A stretch of DNA of 37,545 bases from Schizophyllum amplum. Lineage: Eukaryota > Basidiomycota > Agaricomycetes > Agaricales > Schizophyllaceae. The notes under the pieces are model-generated. The model made no database searches. It saw nothing but the letters and a program-made list of their open reading frames with translations, and was not told the DNA's origin. Shown here piece after piece: positions 19,832-30,908 of this stretch. Numbering within the stretch: the first letter of the stretch is position 1; every line of letters starts with the position of its first letter. A program made the position numbers and the translations under genes. The DNA lies in contig VDMD01000193.1 in assembly GCA_007026445.1 (NCBI GenBank), positions 1 to 37,545 on the forward strand, in the 5' to 3' direction.

Positions 19832-20992
19832 ATCCCGAAGTCAGCGATACGAGAGGAGGGAAGAAGGGCAAGTGGCTTCGACCGTGACTGTTCAGGACAA
19901 CATGGGGTTAGAACTGCTGGATGAGTCACGCTGATCTTCCTCGCACGGTCACGTGCACACCTTCGGTTGTCGGAACTAAGAGGATTTGATTCTTGAATAA
20001 TCGGTAGCGGCGCGGGGCGCCAGTTCCCCGACTCTCTTCACAATTTGAATCGTTGTCCGACGTAAACTGCACTTGAGTCAGGTCAATATTACATGCGCGT
20101 AACTAGGCGGTGATCCTCGACGGGCGGGCGTTGTGCTGCCACACTCTCGTCTGATATACCGTATGATGTAAGTTATCATCGGTGGCGCGGGCAATTGGGC
20201 AGAGTACGCATGGTGCCGACGATGAGTTTATGGATATGTAAGTAGTATATGTCCCTAACATCCTCTCAATGACTGTGGTTAGTACACTCTACGCACGCTA
20301 CAAGCGTGCTGCTTCATCGCACCGCACCAGACCGCACCTTGTTACGGGCCTCGTGACCAAGTCGTGACATATCAACATTGCCCGGAAGCTGCCGGGAGCC
20401 TCTGATGCGCGTCCAGCTTGCACTGCTGCCTGAGTCCTGCCCGACGCATCGAATCATGAAGACGGCGGCTGATGTGACATATCAGTCTTTACCAAGGTTG
20501 CTTGGTTATGAATCACGTCTACCCTTGCGTTTGTCTTGATATCCAGCTGAGTACAGCAAGAAATCAGCTATTTGACTTTGTTGAGCAGTGGGCCCAGCAC
20601 TGCACAGGTAGAGGCTTCATGCGTGTCGTCTTACAGTCTTTGGAGTTAGACGTGTGCGATATGAATAAGGATGACTCAGAGCGCGGTGTTCGAGGGCGGC
20701 GGGCGCCCAGCACTTGCCGGCGAGCGCGTCGTGACCGCCTGAGTCCACCGTGACGCTACGTATCCCGCGCACTTCCGCGCGCTTCTGGGTGGTTATGCTT
20801 GTAATGTAGCTCGATCTGCTAGGTGGAGGACGAAAGGGAAGGCGGGGACGGGATGATGGCAAACATAACCAAAGGAAGTGTCGGACGCTCGGCCGAGAGG
20901 CGATTACCAAAAAAGGTTTAATTGCGGTCGCTTGTACAGAGTGCCTGACCGTTTCTTGCCAGACAAACCCTCCTTCCTTCGGAGAGTCGGGG
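19832..20992. other. No recognisable gene
   Basis: Short frames on both strands (for example 20502-20753) show no motif or splice pattern. I see no RNA gene. A TGACATATCA string occurs twice (near 20366 and 20475), which may be chance. Confidence 0.4.
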
Positions 20993-21646
20993 ACTCAGCA
21001 AGGCCGGTCGTTACCGGCAAGGCCCGCTACCAACCTGAGCTGTGCTACTTTCGTCTATCCTACCCAGCATTTTGGCCTTGAAGCTCGAAGGGGCAACTTG
21101 ACATTTGCAGCTGCAGAGCTTGAGTCAGTGCTTACAAAGAGGTCAGAAGCGAGTCGTCAGAGCTGAGCGCTGAGCGCTGAGCCTTGAGCATGCATTACAT
21201 TGATATATCTTGCCCCTGGAGGTCCGGGCACGATTCAGAGCTTCTAGGCAAAAAGCAAGAACACGCAAAGTGGTGCTCAGAAAATGCGACTGCCGAGAGT
21301 CGAAACTCTGACGTGGCAGACAGTCAGGTGAGCAACACGTGATGTGAATCGTCCGACGGCGCGAAGGGTCGTTTTTGCTTCCACCCCAAAACCCACTACC
21401 ATATAACTCAGCAAGGCCGGTCGTTACCGGCAAGGCCCGCTACCAACCTGAGCTGTGCTACTTTCGTCTATCCTACTCAGCTTTTTGGCCTTGAAGCTCG
21501 AAGGGGCAACTTGACATTTGCAGCTGCATAGTGCTGCAGAGCTTGAGTCAGTGACGTGGCAGACAGTCAGGTGAGCAACACGTGATGTGAATCGTCCGAC
21601 GGCGCGAAGGGTCGTTTTTGCTTCCACCCCAAAACCCACTACCATA
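20993..21646. repeat. Nested tandem duplication, second unit internally deleted
   Basis: Segment A (20993-21130, starting ACTCAGCAAGGCCGG) recurs nearly identically at 21406-21553, with an extra ATAGTGCTGC-type insertion. Segment B (21310-21403, starting GACGTGGCAGACAGTCAGG) recurs at 21553-21646. Unit 1 is A + 179 bp + B (411 bp); unit 2 is A + B directly joined (241 bp). Segment A contains the short inverted repeat GCCGGT...ACCGGC. The 179 bp missing from unit 2 include repeated GCTGAGC words. Confidence 0.85.
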
Positions 21647-22086
21647 AATGGTAGCGGGAAAATGGTAGCGGGAACTTATGTAGGAGTTTGCTCGCTCCCC
21701 AGCCTTAGTAGCTCAATCCAGCCTTGGAATACCTCCCCAAAATCTTCCCTACGCATTGACTTGGTGTAAGTATGCAACCTTGGACCTTGGCAGGTCCCAG
21801 CTCTGCGTGAGACTAGGGCCAAGTCGGTTCCTCGAGCTTGAGCGCTTCCATAAGGTATTCCAAGACCACTGCTCTTTGTCTTCTAGCATGTCATGATCTA
21901 GAGCAAGCAGGTAAAGCGAAAGCATATCCAATAGCGTGCGAGGCGAAAATGTCTTATACTGAGTGGATGGACAAGAAAATTATTGCATTCCATCGTCGGC
22001 CACAAATACACATTGGCGGACGCCTCTATCTTCTCAATCCTTCCACCTCCTTCCACGTCCACCTCCTTCTGCTCAGTAATCACCCA
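21647..22086. other. No recognisable gene; 3' flank of GPHR copy 1
   Basis: A short duplicated word (ATGGTAGCGGGA, twice near 21648-21675) follows the tandem repeat. Otherwise nothing is recognised up to the GPHR stop codon. Confidence 0.4.
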
Positions 22087-23906
22087 TTACCTCCCCATCC
22101 CATCTACCCGATCCGCCGTCCACCTAACAAACACTGACACCGCCGTCGCCGCCAAAAATGCACAGTCAAACAGCGGGCCGAAGACCTCGTAGGCGGGGAT
22201 TGTGGAAAAAAGGTTGTTGTCCTTCGTATTACCATCGGCGTCTGTGCTGCCTGTATTTTCGGGCGGGAAGGAGGTGCGCAGCTGCACAATGGTAGAGAGG
22301 AGGTAGATGCCCTGGAGAGATACGAAGTGAGTTGGGGTTGAGGAGCAAACGAGTTGTGGACTCACGATGAGCTCGGCGAGCACCAGCAACATCAGCGATG
22401 CTCCGAGGTTGCGGCTAGTTACCTGGAGAGCCTGCAAAGAGGGTCAGTCTAAGGCTAGTCGACAAACTGCAGGCGGGACGGCTAGCACGCACCCTTGTTA
22501 CCCCCCTCAGCACAAGCCTCAAGCTCATCAATATGATAACGCCGACCAGCCCTAGGCTGATCTGCCTCGATATCAACGCGACGTCGTCCCGTCCTACCAC
22601 TTCCTCCCGGGACACAATAGACAAGGAATACGCGAGGAGGTCGGTCAGCAAGTCGGACGTGGTTGTGTTGTAACCGGCGTTGCTAGGGAACAGGAGGTGG
22701 AGAGCGGACTGGCGGCGTGTGAGTAGGTTTCGCACGTGCGGGGCATAACACTCACGCTGACGATGCGCACGACGCAGTAGACCGCGAATAGGCGCCCGAC
22801 AACCGCAACGACGCGCCCACGGAAGGTGCGTCGGTACGTGTGTTCTTGATACCGCCGCGTGAGATCGTCAAAATTGCGGCTCATCTCGGCCTCCAGAGCG
22901 CGGAGGCCTTTCATTTCTTGGGCTCCTGGAAGACTTGTGAGTGTTGAACTGTGGGTGTAGATGGCACGCACTGCTGTCACCTCCCCGGAAGCTCGTCGCC
23001 ACGCGCGAGATCCACGACCCGTCCGTCGAGGACGCAGAGGTGCGCGTCAGCTCGCCGTTCAGCGTGGCCAGATCTGCGCGGATGCGGTCCAAGCTATGCT
23101 CGGCGGCCCGCAGGTCCTGCTCCGTCGGCAGGCTCTTTGCACGGTTGACGAATGGCAGGTATGGCCACGCGCTGCTGATCGCACCAAAGCCCGATAGGAG
23201 CCCAAGGATGGTCGTGCCCAGCACGACAAGGCGCGCGAGGACGCCCGCAACAAAGCCGGTGGGAGCCAGTGCGCCGGGGAGGGGGATGTAGGAGAGGGCG
23301 GAGAGGTAGAGGACGACGGGGATGAGGTTGAGGAGCAGCCGCGGGCTGCAGACGCGCGAGGGGGACGCGTCGCGAGCGCTGGCGCCGACAGAGAGGACGA
23401 GGCTGATGGAGGAGGGAATTGTCAAGATGATGTTGACGAGGAGAAGCGCAAGGGAGATCTTCCACTGCACGAGGCGTACGCTGAGGAGTGGGCGATGAGC
23501 GGGGCGGACGACTGCGCGTGCACACATGAACACACCTGGGCTGGAACATGCTCATGCCCTGGCACAAAAGCAGGAAGAACATCGTGCACGTCTCGGTGAA
23601 GCAGCTCGCGAATACGACGCGCGAGATCGTCGAATGCAGTGTCGACCGCGGTGGCTGCGCCGAGGCGCCGGATGGCATGGGCAGCGTTTCCAACTCGATC
23701 GAGGGGGACTTGGAGCTCGTCTCTGCGGCAGCGCCGACGGGCAGAGACAGATCTTGTAGATCGGCGTATAGACTATGAATTAGGTATCTGCGGCACCCGA
23801 GGAAGAAGCCCCCACTGCAGGGGGTCAGCGCGAGGTGTTGATGAAGAGAGACCGCGTACCGGATGCAAAGAATTGCAGCATGCTCGAGCACAGCGCTAGC
23901 AGACAT
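22087..23906 (-). CDS. GPHR/GTG-family membrane protein (Golgi pH regulator-like), copy 1
   Basis: Members (GPHR/GPR89 in animals, GTG1/2 in plants) are multi-pass endomembrane proteins; animal GPHR is needed for Golgi acidification as an anion channel. Six exons: 23906-23536, 23480-22981, 22925-22756, 22708-22493, 22431-22366 and 22311-22087, all GT-AG and in phase. N-terminal membrane segments include VVFASCFTETCTMFFLLLCQ and WKISLALLLVNIILTIPSSI. The loop ILGLLSGFGAISSAWPYLPF and the following coiled helix (LDRIRADLATLNGEL) are typical. Next come FRGRVVAVVGRLFAVYCVVR, QISLGLVGVIILMSLRLVL, NLGASLMLLVLAELI, GIYLLSTIVQLRTSFPPE and a last segment AFLAATAVSVFVRW. The order matches the GPHR N-terminal domain plus the ABA-GPCR-type domain. 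The frame is intact. Start ATG 23906 has context CAACAATGT. Almost all of the gene is repeated at 33108-34896. Confidence 0.85.
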
Positions 23907-25200
23907 TGTTGACTGTGCAGCGGAAACGAAAGGGGAGGTGCCCACTGCTATGAGGGACCGTCGGCTGGGTTAGACCGCCTGAAGCGAGACGAACATGAGC
24001 GTTGTGGACAAGACGCAGCGACGTCGCACAGCCACGGCCAAGGACGCCTGCTCCGCCTAGGAGGGTGGATGCGAGGACGGGCTCTGACAGGACGCCCGCT
24101 ATAAATCCCCCCGCGGCGGCAGGGCGGCGATGTGTCGATCAGTCCGTTGCGACGAGTGACGTGACGAGATCACGGTTCGACTACTGCTATCGGCGCTGCT
24201 TACACTCCTGTTTGGGAAGAGAGAGCTGCAAACTTAACGCCCTTTATATGTGTATACAACTCGCCAGCCGCTGCAGCTACGGTCTTCGGACTTGCCGGAC
24301 TGGCATCTGCTGCCCAATACAAGCCTGCCTTGCTCTTTTCCAAGCCTCTCGCTGCCTCCCTGCCTATGCTATTAGCTCCTCAACTCCCAGATCCAGCCGC
24401 CGATATCACGCTCCGTGACTAGATATATCCGGGTAAGGTATAGAAATACTTGGACCCATCGGCGCGCGCGATTGCCATCGTTTTTGGACAGCACCTTCAA
24501 TTCCTTGACATATCATGCCTTGTCTTTCCCTTGAGCTGGCCACCCTCCTCCCTCTCTCGCAATCCTCTCTCTCGCCGCTTTTGGCCAGCTCCTGAACTCT
24601 CCTACCGCCGGTTGCCTCCTCGTGCACTCGAAATTTATTTTATCTCCGCCAGACTTTCTGCGCAGACGCCCCCTAGAATAAATCCCGATCATTTTGCGCT
24701 CGACCGTCGCACTGACTACCGCCGCAATCACCTCATCCCTGTAATAAATCCCGATCAATTCTACAGCCTGCTGGACCCTTGTTACAGCAGCTCTATTGTG
24801 CATCGAGTTTGTCTTTGAACAACGGTGTTTGCACAATGTATTCAAGTTCAAGGACAGGCTACGAGTAAGAATACAAGTCAATTCACGAGCTAGAACTACA
24901 CAAACGACCACCGAGACCAGGCTTCATCAGGTCAAAACGCTCAAAACCACAAGTCCACGGATGTCTCGCCCACCCTGCCTCATCACATCGCATGGGTGGC
25001 CTGAGAGTCGTGAAAGCGCCGACTCACAGTGCGTCAGTGCACAGGAAAAGCGCCATAAATGCGCTGCCAGTCTTCACCGACGTTCTCGAGTTCACATGTA
25101 CTCGACAAAGGCATCGAAAGCGCCGTGAAACTCGTCTAATCCCATGGCTAACAGGAAGCAGACCCCGCGTGTAAGCACACCTCATTCGCGGGAACGCTAC
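23907..25200. other. GPHR 5' flank, no gene recognised
   Basis: This is part of the duplicated block. It probably holds the GPHR promoter near 23910-24250. The string AATAAATCCCGATCA occurs twice (near 24677 and 24743). Open frames here have no motif. Near-identity with 34897-36184 reflects the duplication and is not evidence of coding. Confidence 0.45.
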
Positions 25201-25860
25201 CGCCTCGCCGGACGGCGGTCTATTGCCTCAACGCCCAAGTCGTCTTCGGTCCTCCTCGCCAGACGTCGCCTAAGCCTGCTCGCCGGACGGCGATCTGTTG
25301 CCTCAACGCTATAGTCGGTGCCTTAGGCCGCTCGCCGGACGTCGATCCATTGCTTCAGGACCTCGGCCGGACCCGTCAGCATGACGCGCATTCGCGTACG
25401 AGGTCGGGCTACTCACCTGGACAGCGGGACCACGACATGTGCGTCAAAGTCGTGCTCGTCAAAGTCGTGCTCGGCGGACGTCGATCCATTGCCTCGTCGC
25501 CTAAGCCGCGCCCGAAGCGGCGCTCGCCGGGCCTCAGCGCCCGCCGGAAGGCGATGTGTTGCCTCAGCGCCCGCGGGAGTGCCATACGTTGCCTTAGCGC
25601 TCGCGGGAAGGCCATACGTTGCCTCAGCGCTTCGGGGGACGCGAGGGTGAGGTCGAAATGAGGGCAATGAGTAGGGCGCTCGCCGGAAGAAGATACATTG
25701 CTTCACGACTTCGTTAGCGCGTCTTCGACTCCACGGAAAAGAGCACGTATGTCAGTGCCTTCGGTGGACGCTATGAGATGGGGGTGCAATGATGGGGGCG
25801 CGAGGATGGACTCGCAGACGCCGCTCGCCGGAAGAAAATACATTGCTTCACGACCTTATC
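25201..25860. repeat. Degenerate minisatellite (GCTCGCCGGA...TTGCCTCA units)
   Basis: Many imperfect units share the pattern CTCGCCGGA, a G/C-rich dozen bases ending in GAT, then TTGCCTCAGCGC or a close variant. Clear instances lie near 25205, 25279, 25330, 25470, 25550, 25600, 25678 and 25822. A GTCAAAGTCGTGCTC word is directly repeated near 25444-25473. Spacing is irregular, so the array is old. Open frames across it are low-complexity by-products. Confidence 0.65.
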
Positions 25861-25919
25861 AGCGCCCTATTCACATCAGGAAAGGGGCCACGTACCATCT
25901 CAACGTCCTTCTTCACTCC

Positions 25920-26530
25920 CAAGATCACAGAATTCCGCTAGACTCCCCGCGCGAATTTTCAAAGAACGAGCTCATTTTGCAGCGATTTCAGGGTCGAAAT
26001 TGTCGTCGGTGCGTCAGGAATTGTTCAGAGCGTGCGAAGAGTCGGAGGGCGCTGGGGGTCCTACATGTCCAGTCAGCATGGAAATACAAGGTAAATTGTC
26101 CAACACACCTGGCCAAGTTCGCGGCGGCGCTGCGCGCCGCCCGCCGCTCTCCCAAAACCGCAGAAATCCGCTAAACTTCCCGCGCGAATTTCTTGGAAAA
26201 CGACCTCATTTTGCATCGATTTTGACGTCTGAATCGTTGCCAGAACGACGTCCGCTTGGACCGGGGAAAGGGGTTGTCGGGAGTTGACGAGAACCCTGAG
26301 GTGGTTTTAGCATGTAAATACAAGATAAATTGACCAACGCACCTCAACAAGTGCGCGGCGGCGCTGCGCGCCGCCCGCCGCGCTCCTAATCCTCCCCCCA
26401 AGTCGAAAACATCCTCGAGAACCCCGCGCGAGTCTGGGGAAATTCGCGTTCATTTTGCATTTATTTTAGTGCTAGGAACGCCGTCGAAATCCTCCCCGCT
26501 TGGACCGGCCGATGGGGTGAAAGGCGAGCG
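25920..26530. repeat. ~234-bp tandem repeat with conserved GC hairpin (about 2.6 units)
   Basis: Anchor words recur at about 233-235 bp: CCCGCGCGAATTT at about 25946, 26179 and (variant) 26414, each followed after 30-40 bp by CATTTTGCA. Two complete units also share an AAATACAAG(G/A)TAAATTG word, a hairpin of arms GGCGGCGC/GCGCCGCC around TGC (26123-26141 and 26357-26375), and CCGCTTGGACCGG. The first unit lacks the hairpin part. It is noncoding as far as I can see. Confidence 0.8.
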
Positions 26531-26675
26531 GGGGCGTCCCGTGGCCATGACGACAGCGCGCGCGGAGGTGGCGAGGTTCGGGGGGGAGGCCCATGGTGAG
26601 GTCTCGCGGGGCGCTCTACGACGGGGTTAGTGCTAGGTATCAGCAGTGTAGCATTTTGAGCTCACTTGACGACAG

Positions 26676-26694
26676 GGCGGCGCGTAGCGCCGCC
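26676..26694. repeat. Isolated hairpin of the same arms (GGCGGCGC/GCGCCGCC)
   Basis: Perfect 8-bp arms around GTA, identical in arm sequence to the hairpin of the 234-bp repeat. A GCATTTTGA word about 25 bp upstream hints at a diverged repeat unit. Confidence 0.55.
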
Positions 26695-27165
26695 TGCTGA
26701 GCTCCGTCGCTCGTCGCCGCAGCCGTTTGTGGCTATTCTGACTGCGCTCGTTGCGATCATTTGGACGGTCGACCGGCCGTCCAAGGGGGCGAGCGTGGAC
26801 GTGTTCTAGGGGCGAGTTGTCGAGTGTCGGAGATGTTGCGGGAGTCGCATTGCATGGTGGGTATGGGAGCTTGAGTGCGAGGCAAAGGGCGCTAGTTGCA
26901 AGGTCAACGAGGTAAACATGACGCTGGTCACGACCGAGCGAAGAGGGAGAAGCTAAATGACGATGAGCATATAAGTAAAACACGCCGTCCGGACATGCGA
27001 GCGCTCACGGAACTCGCGGGGTACGGCGCAAAACAAGACCAAACTCACCAAGGCGACCGATCATACGGCATACCCTGAGTCTGCCCTGAGCGTGGAATCT
27101 CTGCATTTGGGCCTCCGGCGTCTCGTGCGGGTGTTTATTCTCAACACCCCAGTCGCGCTCACAAG

Positions 27166-27227
27166 GCCGTCGGCGGCACCGTGAATTCCCCGGTGCGATG
27201 AGTACTCTGAACGGTGCCGCCGACGGC
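27166..27227. repeat. Perfect 17-bp inverted repeat with 28-bp loop
   Basis: The left arm GCCGTCGGCGGCACCGT (27166-27182) is exactly complementary to 27211-27227. The GC-rich stem would be very stable. The loop (27183-27210) contains CCCCGGTGCGATG. No matching copy is seen elsewhere in the window. Confidence 0.85.
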
Positions 27228-27529
27228 GGGCGGGCGAGGCTGGGCCGTCGAGAAACCGCGCGACGCGGCGGTCTCTGAATAAGCGCCGCACTTTGTAGAG
27301 CTAGACGGGTAGAAGTACATCTGATACAATTTATGAGCTTGCATGAAGCAAGTACCTCGGCGGCGGGGAGGTGCGCGAGTTCACCGCGAGGACGACGATG
27401 GGACAGAGCAAGCGGGACTTGTTCAAAATTCGGAATGGGACGCGCGCGGGGGTTCGGTCCGCATCCGCCGACTGCTGTCAATCTCGCGCCCCCAACTTCG
27501 CTTCCCGCCCATCGTTCTTGTCTCCTGCT

Positions 27530-28015
27530 ATGATGGCGATACCGGCATCTTGCTTGCACCTTGATACATTCATCGCAGAGGAGCGACGCGCGAAGCGTGA
27601 GTGGATCGCTCGCAATACGCGAATGAGTTTCGGGTGGCGCGCACCTCGCTCGCGCATCTAAGACGCCCGGCTTCGGTCTGGCACCGGGGATGGGCCAGAC
27701 ACAGCCGAGGTGAGCGTCCTACACCACCAGAACACGCACAGCAAGTACCGATGGGCGGGATTACGGTCCCACCTTATCGTTCCAGAAGATGGAAGAGTTT
27801 TGCATGTAGAACTCGACCACTTCGTGTCCGTAAGTTGTCACCCAAAGCCAAAATATTCCCGGCTCAAAACTTGTTCACTTAGTGTTTAGAAACCGGCTTC
27901 CGCTGTCCGATGCGCGATCTTTGCCTCCAACGTTGCGTTGTGTCGCGAACAAGGGCGTTTTTGTTATGTGGCGTCGTTTTTGGTGAGCCCGTAGCGTAGT
28001 CGTTTGAGCTGAGGC
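27530..28015 (+). other. Exon-like segments, unrecognised
   Basis: Open segments with ordinary protein composition are bounded by plausible splice sites. One holds CLHLDTFIAEERRAK before a GTGAGT near 27597. Another, from about 27749 after CACAG, holds KYRWAGLRSHLIVPEDGRVL and then HVELDHFVS before GTAAGT at 27831. I could not assemble a complete gene or recognise a family. They may be remnants of a transposable element or of a host gene. Confidence 0.25.
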
Positions 28016-29189
28016 TGACGTTCTCGATGACTCATTCTAGTCTACCAACATGCATCTCGACGCTTCAGGCCTCAACCCGCGGCTCCGCACCTTCCTTGAC
28101 ACGGTATGCCACACCCTCTCCTCATCCCCTGCTGCCTCACCGCGCGCCCAGACTTCCAGCTGACGACACCGCATTCACGCTGTTGCTTCCCGAGGTCCGT
28201 CCGAACATACGTATGATGACACGCTGGCCGCCGGACACCGCGCGCGGTCGCGGTAGCACGATTCCTTTACGCGGGTGTTCCGCCTCTCCGCATCTTCCAT
28301 CGGAATCCAGTGAGTTTTCGCTCTCAGATACAGGGTCCTGGTCGCTGACATATCCCATCAAAATGATGGAAACGTGATGCGAGACGACGAGGGCGACGGT
28401 GCGCTCGCCGTCGCTCTGCACGATTCCTCCTCGCTCACACAGGGCGCGTTCTGCACCCATACAGCCCAGACACCCGGCTATACGTGTACTCCATGACGAG
28501 AATATATTTTGTGTTGAGCTCTCGGTGAAGGATGCGGTCGACGAGGTGGGCGACGCGCGCCGGCGGCGCGCTGCTCTTCGAGCAGCCAAAGGCTTCCAAA
28601 AGGGGATCTCACTGATCTCTCAAGTTCAACAACAACACCGACTTTGCTGGCGCCTTGTCGTGTCCTCGTCGCTTCGTCACGCGTTCCGAGTCACTCAAGG
28701 CACACTGCGCTACTACTTGTCGTGCTCTGCTCGACGCGGCGCACGACAAGGACCATGCAAAACGACTTGGACGCGCTGTGGCGCGTCGACTGGCGAGCTC
28801 GCAGAACTTCCGCCCATCCGGCGGCAACTTCTCGCGCGGCCGCTCATGCCCGAGTCGGTATGTTCCCACTTGATTGCGTTGCTACCGGGCTGACGTGTGA
28901 TGCAGGGGAGCGTCGGCGAGAAACCAGCGCCTTTGGCGCCCTCTCCGAATCTTCCGCTTTCCGGGGTCCAGATCTCGGCCTCAAACTCGCCGCGTGGTAC
29001 CCGGCGTAGCGTGATGGAATACTGCGGAACTGAATTGGTTGCCCGCGGCAGAAATAGCCGTCGGGCAGGTATAAAGACCAGTCGGTTCCTTGGTTTTCGA
29101 CATCACCTTCCCCACTCTCTTATACTCATCTAATCCTTCGTCTTCTTACCTGTCACACCTAGACGTCGCCGGGCTATCATGGCTCGATT

Positions 29190-29583
29190 TGGTGAGCTTT
29201 CTGCTCAAGCCGTCCTACAGCCTGCTAATCATTTCGCTCCAGGTCCGCTTTATCGTGATGCAATTCGTCACTCCTAACACGCAGTTCCTCAACGTCCGTC
29301 TCGATATTTGTTTAGCCTCTCCTATTATCCTGTCTTTGTCTACTGATCATCTCGCTCCAGGTCCGCTCGCTTTATCCTGTCACTCCCGACACGCAGCTCG
29401 TCAACGTTTGTCTCGACTATTGGTGAGTTTCTCCTAGTATCCAGTCCTCGTTTACTGATCACTTCGCTCCAGCTCGCTTTATCCAACCGCACATCAACTT
29501 TGCAAACATCCAGCTATCCTCCCTGTCACTCGCGACACGCGGTCAGTCAACGCTTCGTTCTCGTCACTCAGTCGGTCTTTCCA
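29190..29583 (+). repeat. Tandem repeat of ~110-125 bp units carrying splice-like sites
   Basis: About three units begin near 29223, 29344 and 29456. Each has (T)GATCA(T/C)(C/T)TCGCTCCAG, then a CGCTTTATC word, then CACTC(C/G)(C/T)(A/G)ACACGC and TCAACG. Each CTCCAG resembles a 3' splice site, and GTGAG words follow some units (29190s and 29424), so the array looks like an exon-intron pair multiplied in tandem. Confidence 0.65.
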
Positions 29584-30717
29584 TTCATCTTTAAATGAAC
29601 TCGATACTAATCGTTGTTACTCCAGGACACAAGCTCGATTACCGCTCAGGGCGCGTGCCAGTAAGTTTTTATATTGACTTGATTGAATTTGAAACTGACC
29701 TCACGCAGCTTGCTTCTTACCATGACGTCTATCCGCCTGCCGCGCCCGTCCGCCTCGGCTGGCGCGCTGGCCGACGTCGAGCGTCTTCAACTGCCGTCGA
29801 TGCCGCCGGCGACGACCTCAGCTCCTCGGTCGACGGCGACCTTGTCCCTCACGCCACTCCTCGGACAGGACGAGAGACCGCCGGAGATGTCCGCCGACGT
29901 TGTTCTCGACGAGCGCAACCCGCTTGCCTCGTCCTCGTACAACCGCGGCGGGCGTCGCGGATCGTCTCGGAGGACGTCTCTCTCGGCGTGATGGACGGCG
30001 AAGGTCAGGGTCTCGCGCGTTCTCGACGCCTCGGGCGTTGTACTCAATGCGCTGGTGCACAGGCGCGTTGCCGCGACCTCTCTGCTACGCACAGCGTGCT
30101 TATAATCTTGCAGATGCGCCTCTAGTGCTGTGACCGGCGACGAATGTCGTCGTCATCGTGCCTTGCTCACTGCGGTGCGTGCCTGCGCCTTTGCGCGTTG
30201 AAGCGGACTGACGCCTTCGCGTAGACGATCACGACACGCGGCGCTGCGCAAGCCACCAACAACGAATCCCCCCTCATCTGCGCCACGTCGTATACACATG
30301 CACCCACAACTTCCCGTGCAGGTCTGGGGCCGTGCACGCCCGTGAGTGCATGTGTTTGCTCTTGTGGGCGTAGCATGACTGACGCTGGTGTGCTGGGCAG
30401 TGACTCACGGCTCTTCGCGAACTCCCTCAAGTTCAACACTGAGTCACGTGCTCAGGTCGTGACCTCCGAAGTTCAACTTGCGAGTGACGTGCGCGCCCGC
30501 GTTGGCCGCCAGCCAGCTCGAAAAATGACGCTGACGTCGTCGTTTCCATAGAGGTGAGTATCCTCAAGACTGTAAGGCACGTACTGACTCTATGGTAGTG
30601 GATATGTCGTACACATGCACCCACAACCTCGTCCACCCCCCGCCGCCGACCTCTTCGCCCTCCGTCTCCTTGGCGACTGGCTCTGGCCGTTGTCCCGGCA
30701 CCCCGATACCCCATATG

Positions 30718-30908
30718 CCGGTCCAAGCGGGGGCGTTTCTGGCGAGGGTCTGCCCGACAAAATCAATGCAAAATGAAGCCAGACGTCAAAATAGTCGCGC
30801 GGGAATTCTCGGGGACCTACGCGACTGCTTTGGGAGGTGAGGGAACGAGTCTGGGGCGCGGCGGGCGGCGCGCAGCGCCGCCGCGCACTTTATTTGTCGT
30901 AATTCTTG
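30718..30908 (-). repeat. Inverted, diverged copy of the 234-bp hairpin repeat
   Basis: Read on the minus strand it has the same order of anchors as 26311-26520: GTGCGCGGCGGCGCTGCGCG hairpin (30864-30882), CCCGCGCGA, CATTTTGCATTGATTTTG and CCGCTTGGACCGGC. Spacing is similar but the sequences between anchors have diverged. Confidence 0.75.

Larger units (their letters stand above)
22088..26565. repeat. Segmental duplication, copy 1 (~4.48 kb)
   Basis: This block recurs in the same orientation at 33109-37545, offset about 11.0 kb. Homology begins exactly at the GPHR stop codon and continues through the gene, its 5' flank, a minisatellite and a hairpin repeat array. Exons 1-5 and everything upstream are nearly identical, differing mostly by 1-2 base indels. 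Intron 5 and exon 6 (22090-22360) differ by many substitutions. Confidence 0.95.

Noticed and set aside
25350..25661. Coding frames across the minisatellite (for example repeated ARRKAMCCLSARG)
   Set aside because: The repeated peptides simply mirror the DNA repeat, and two frames are equally open.
25201..25860. CRISPR-like array
   Set aside because: Units are degenerate with irregular spacing and no unique equal-length spacers; the genome is eukaryotic.
26341..26395. Helitron 3' end (hairpin followed by CTAA)
   Set aside because: CTAA follows the hairpin in one unit only; the sister unit at 26123 lacks it, and no 5' TC end or Rep/helicase is present.
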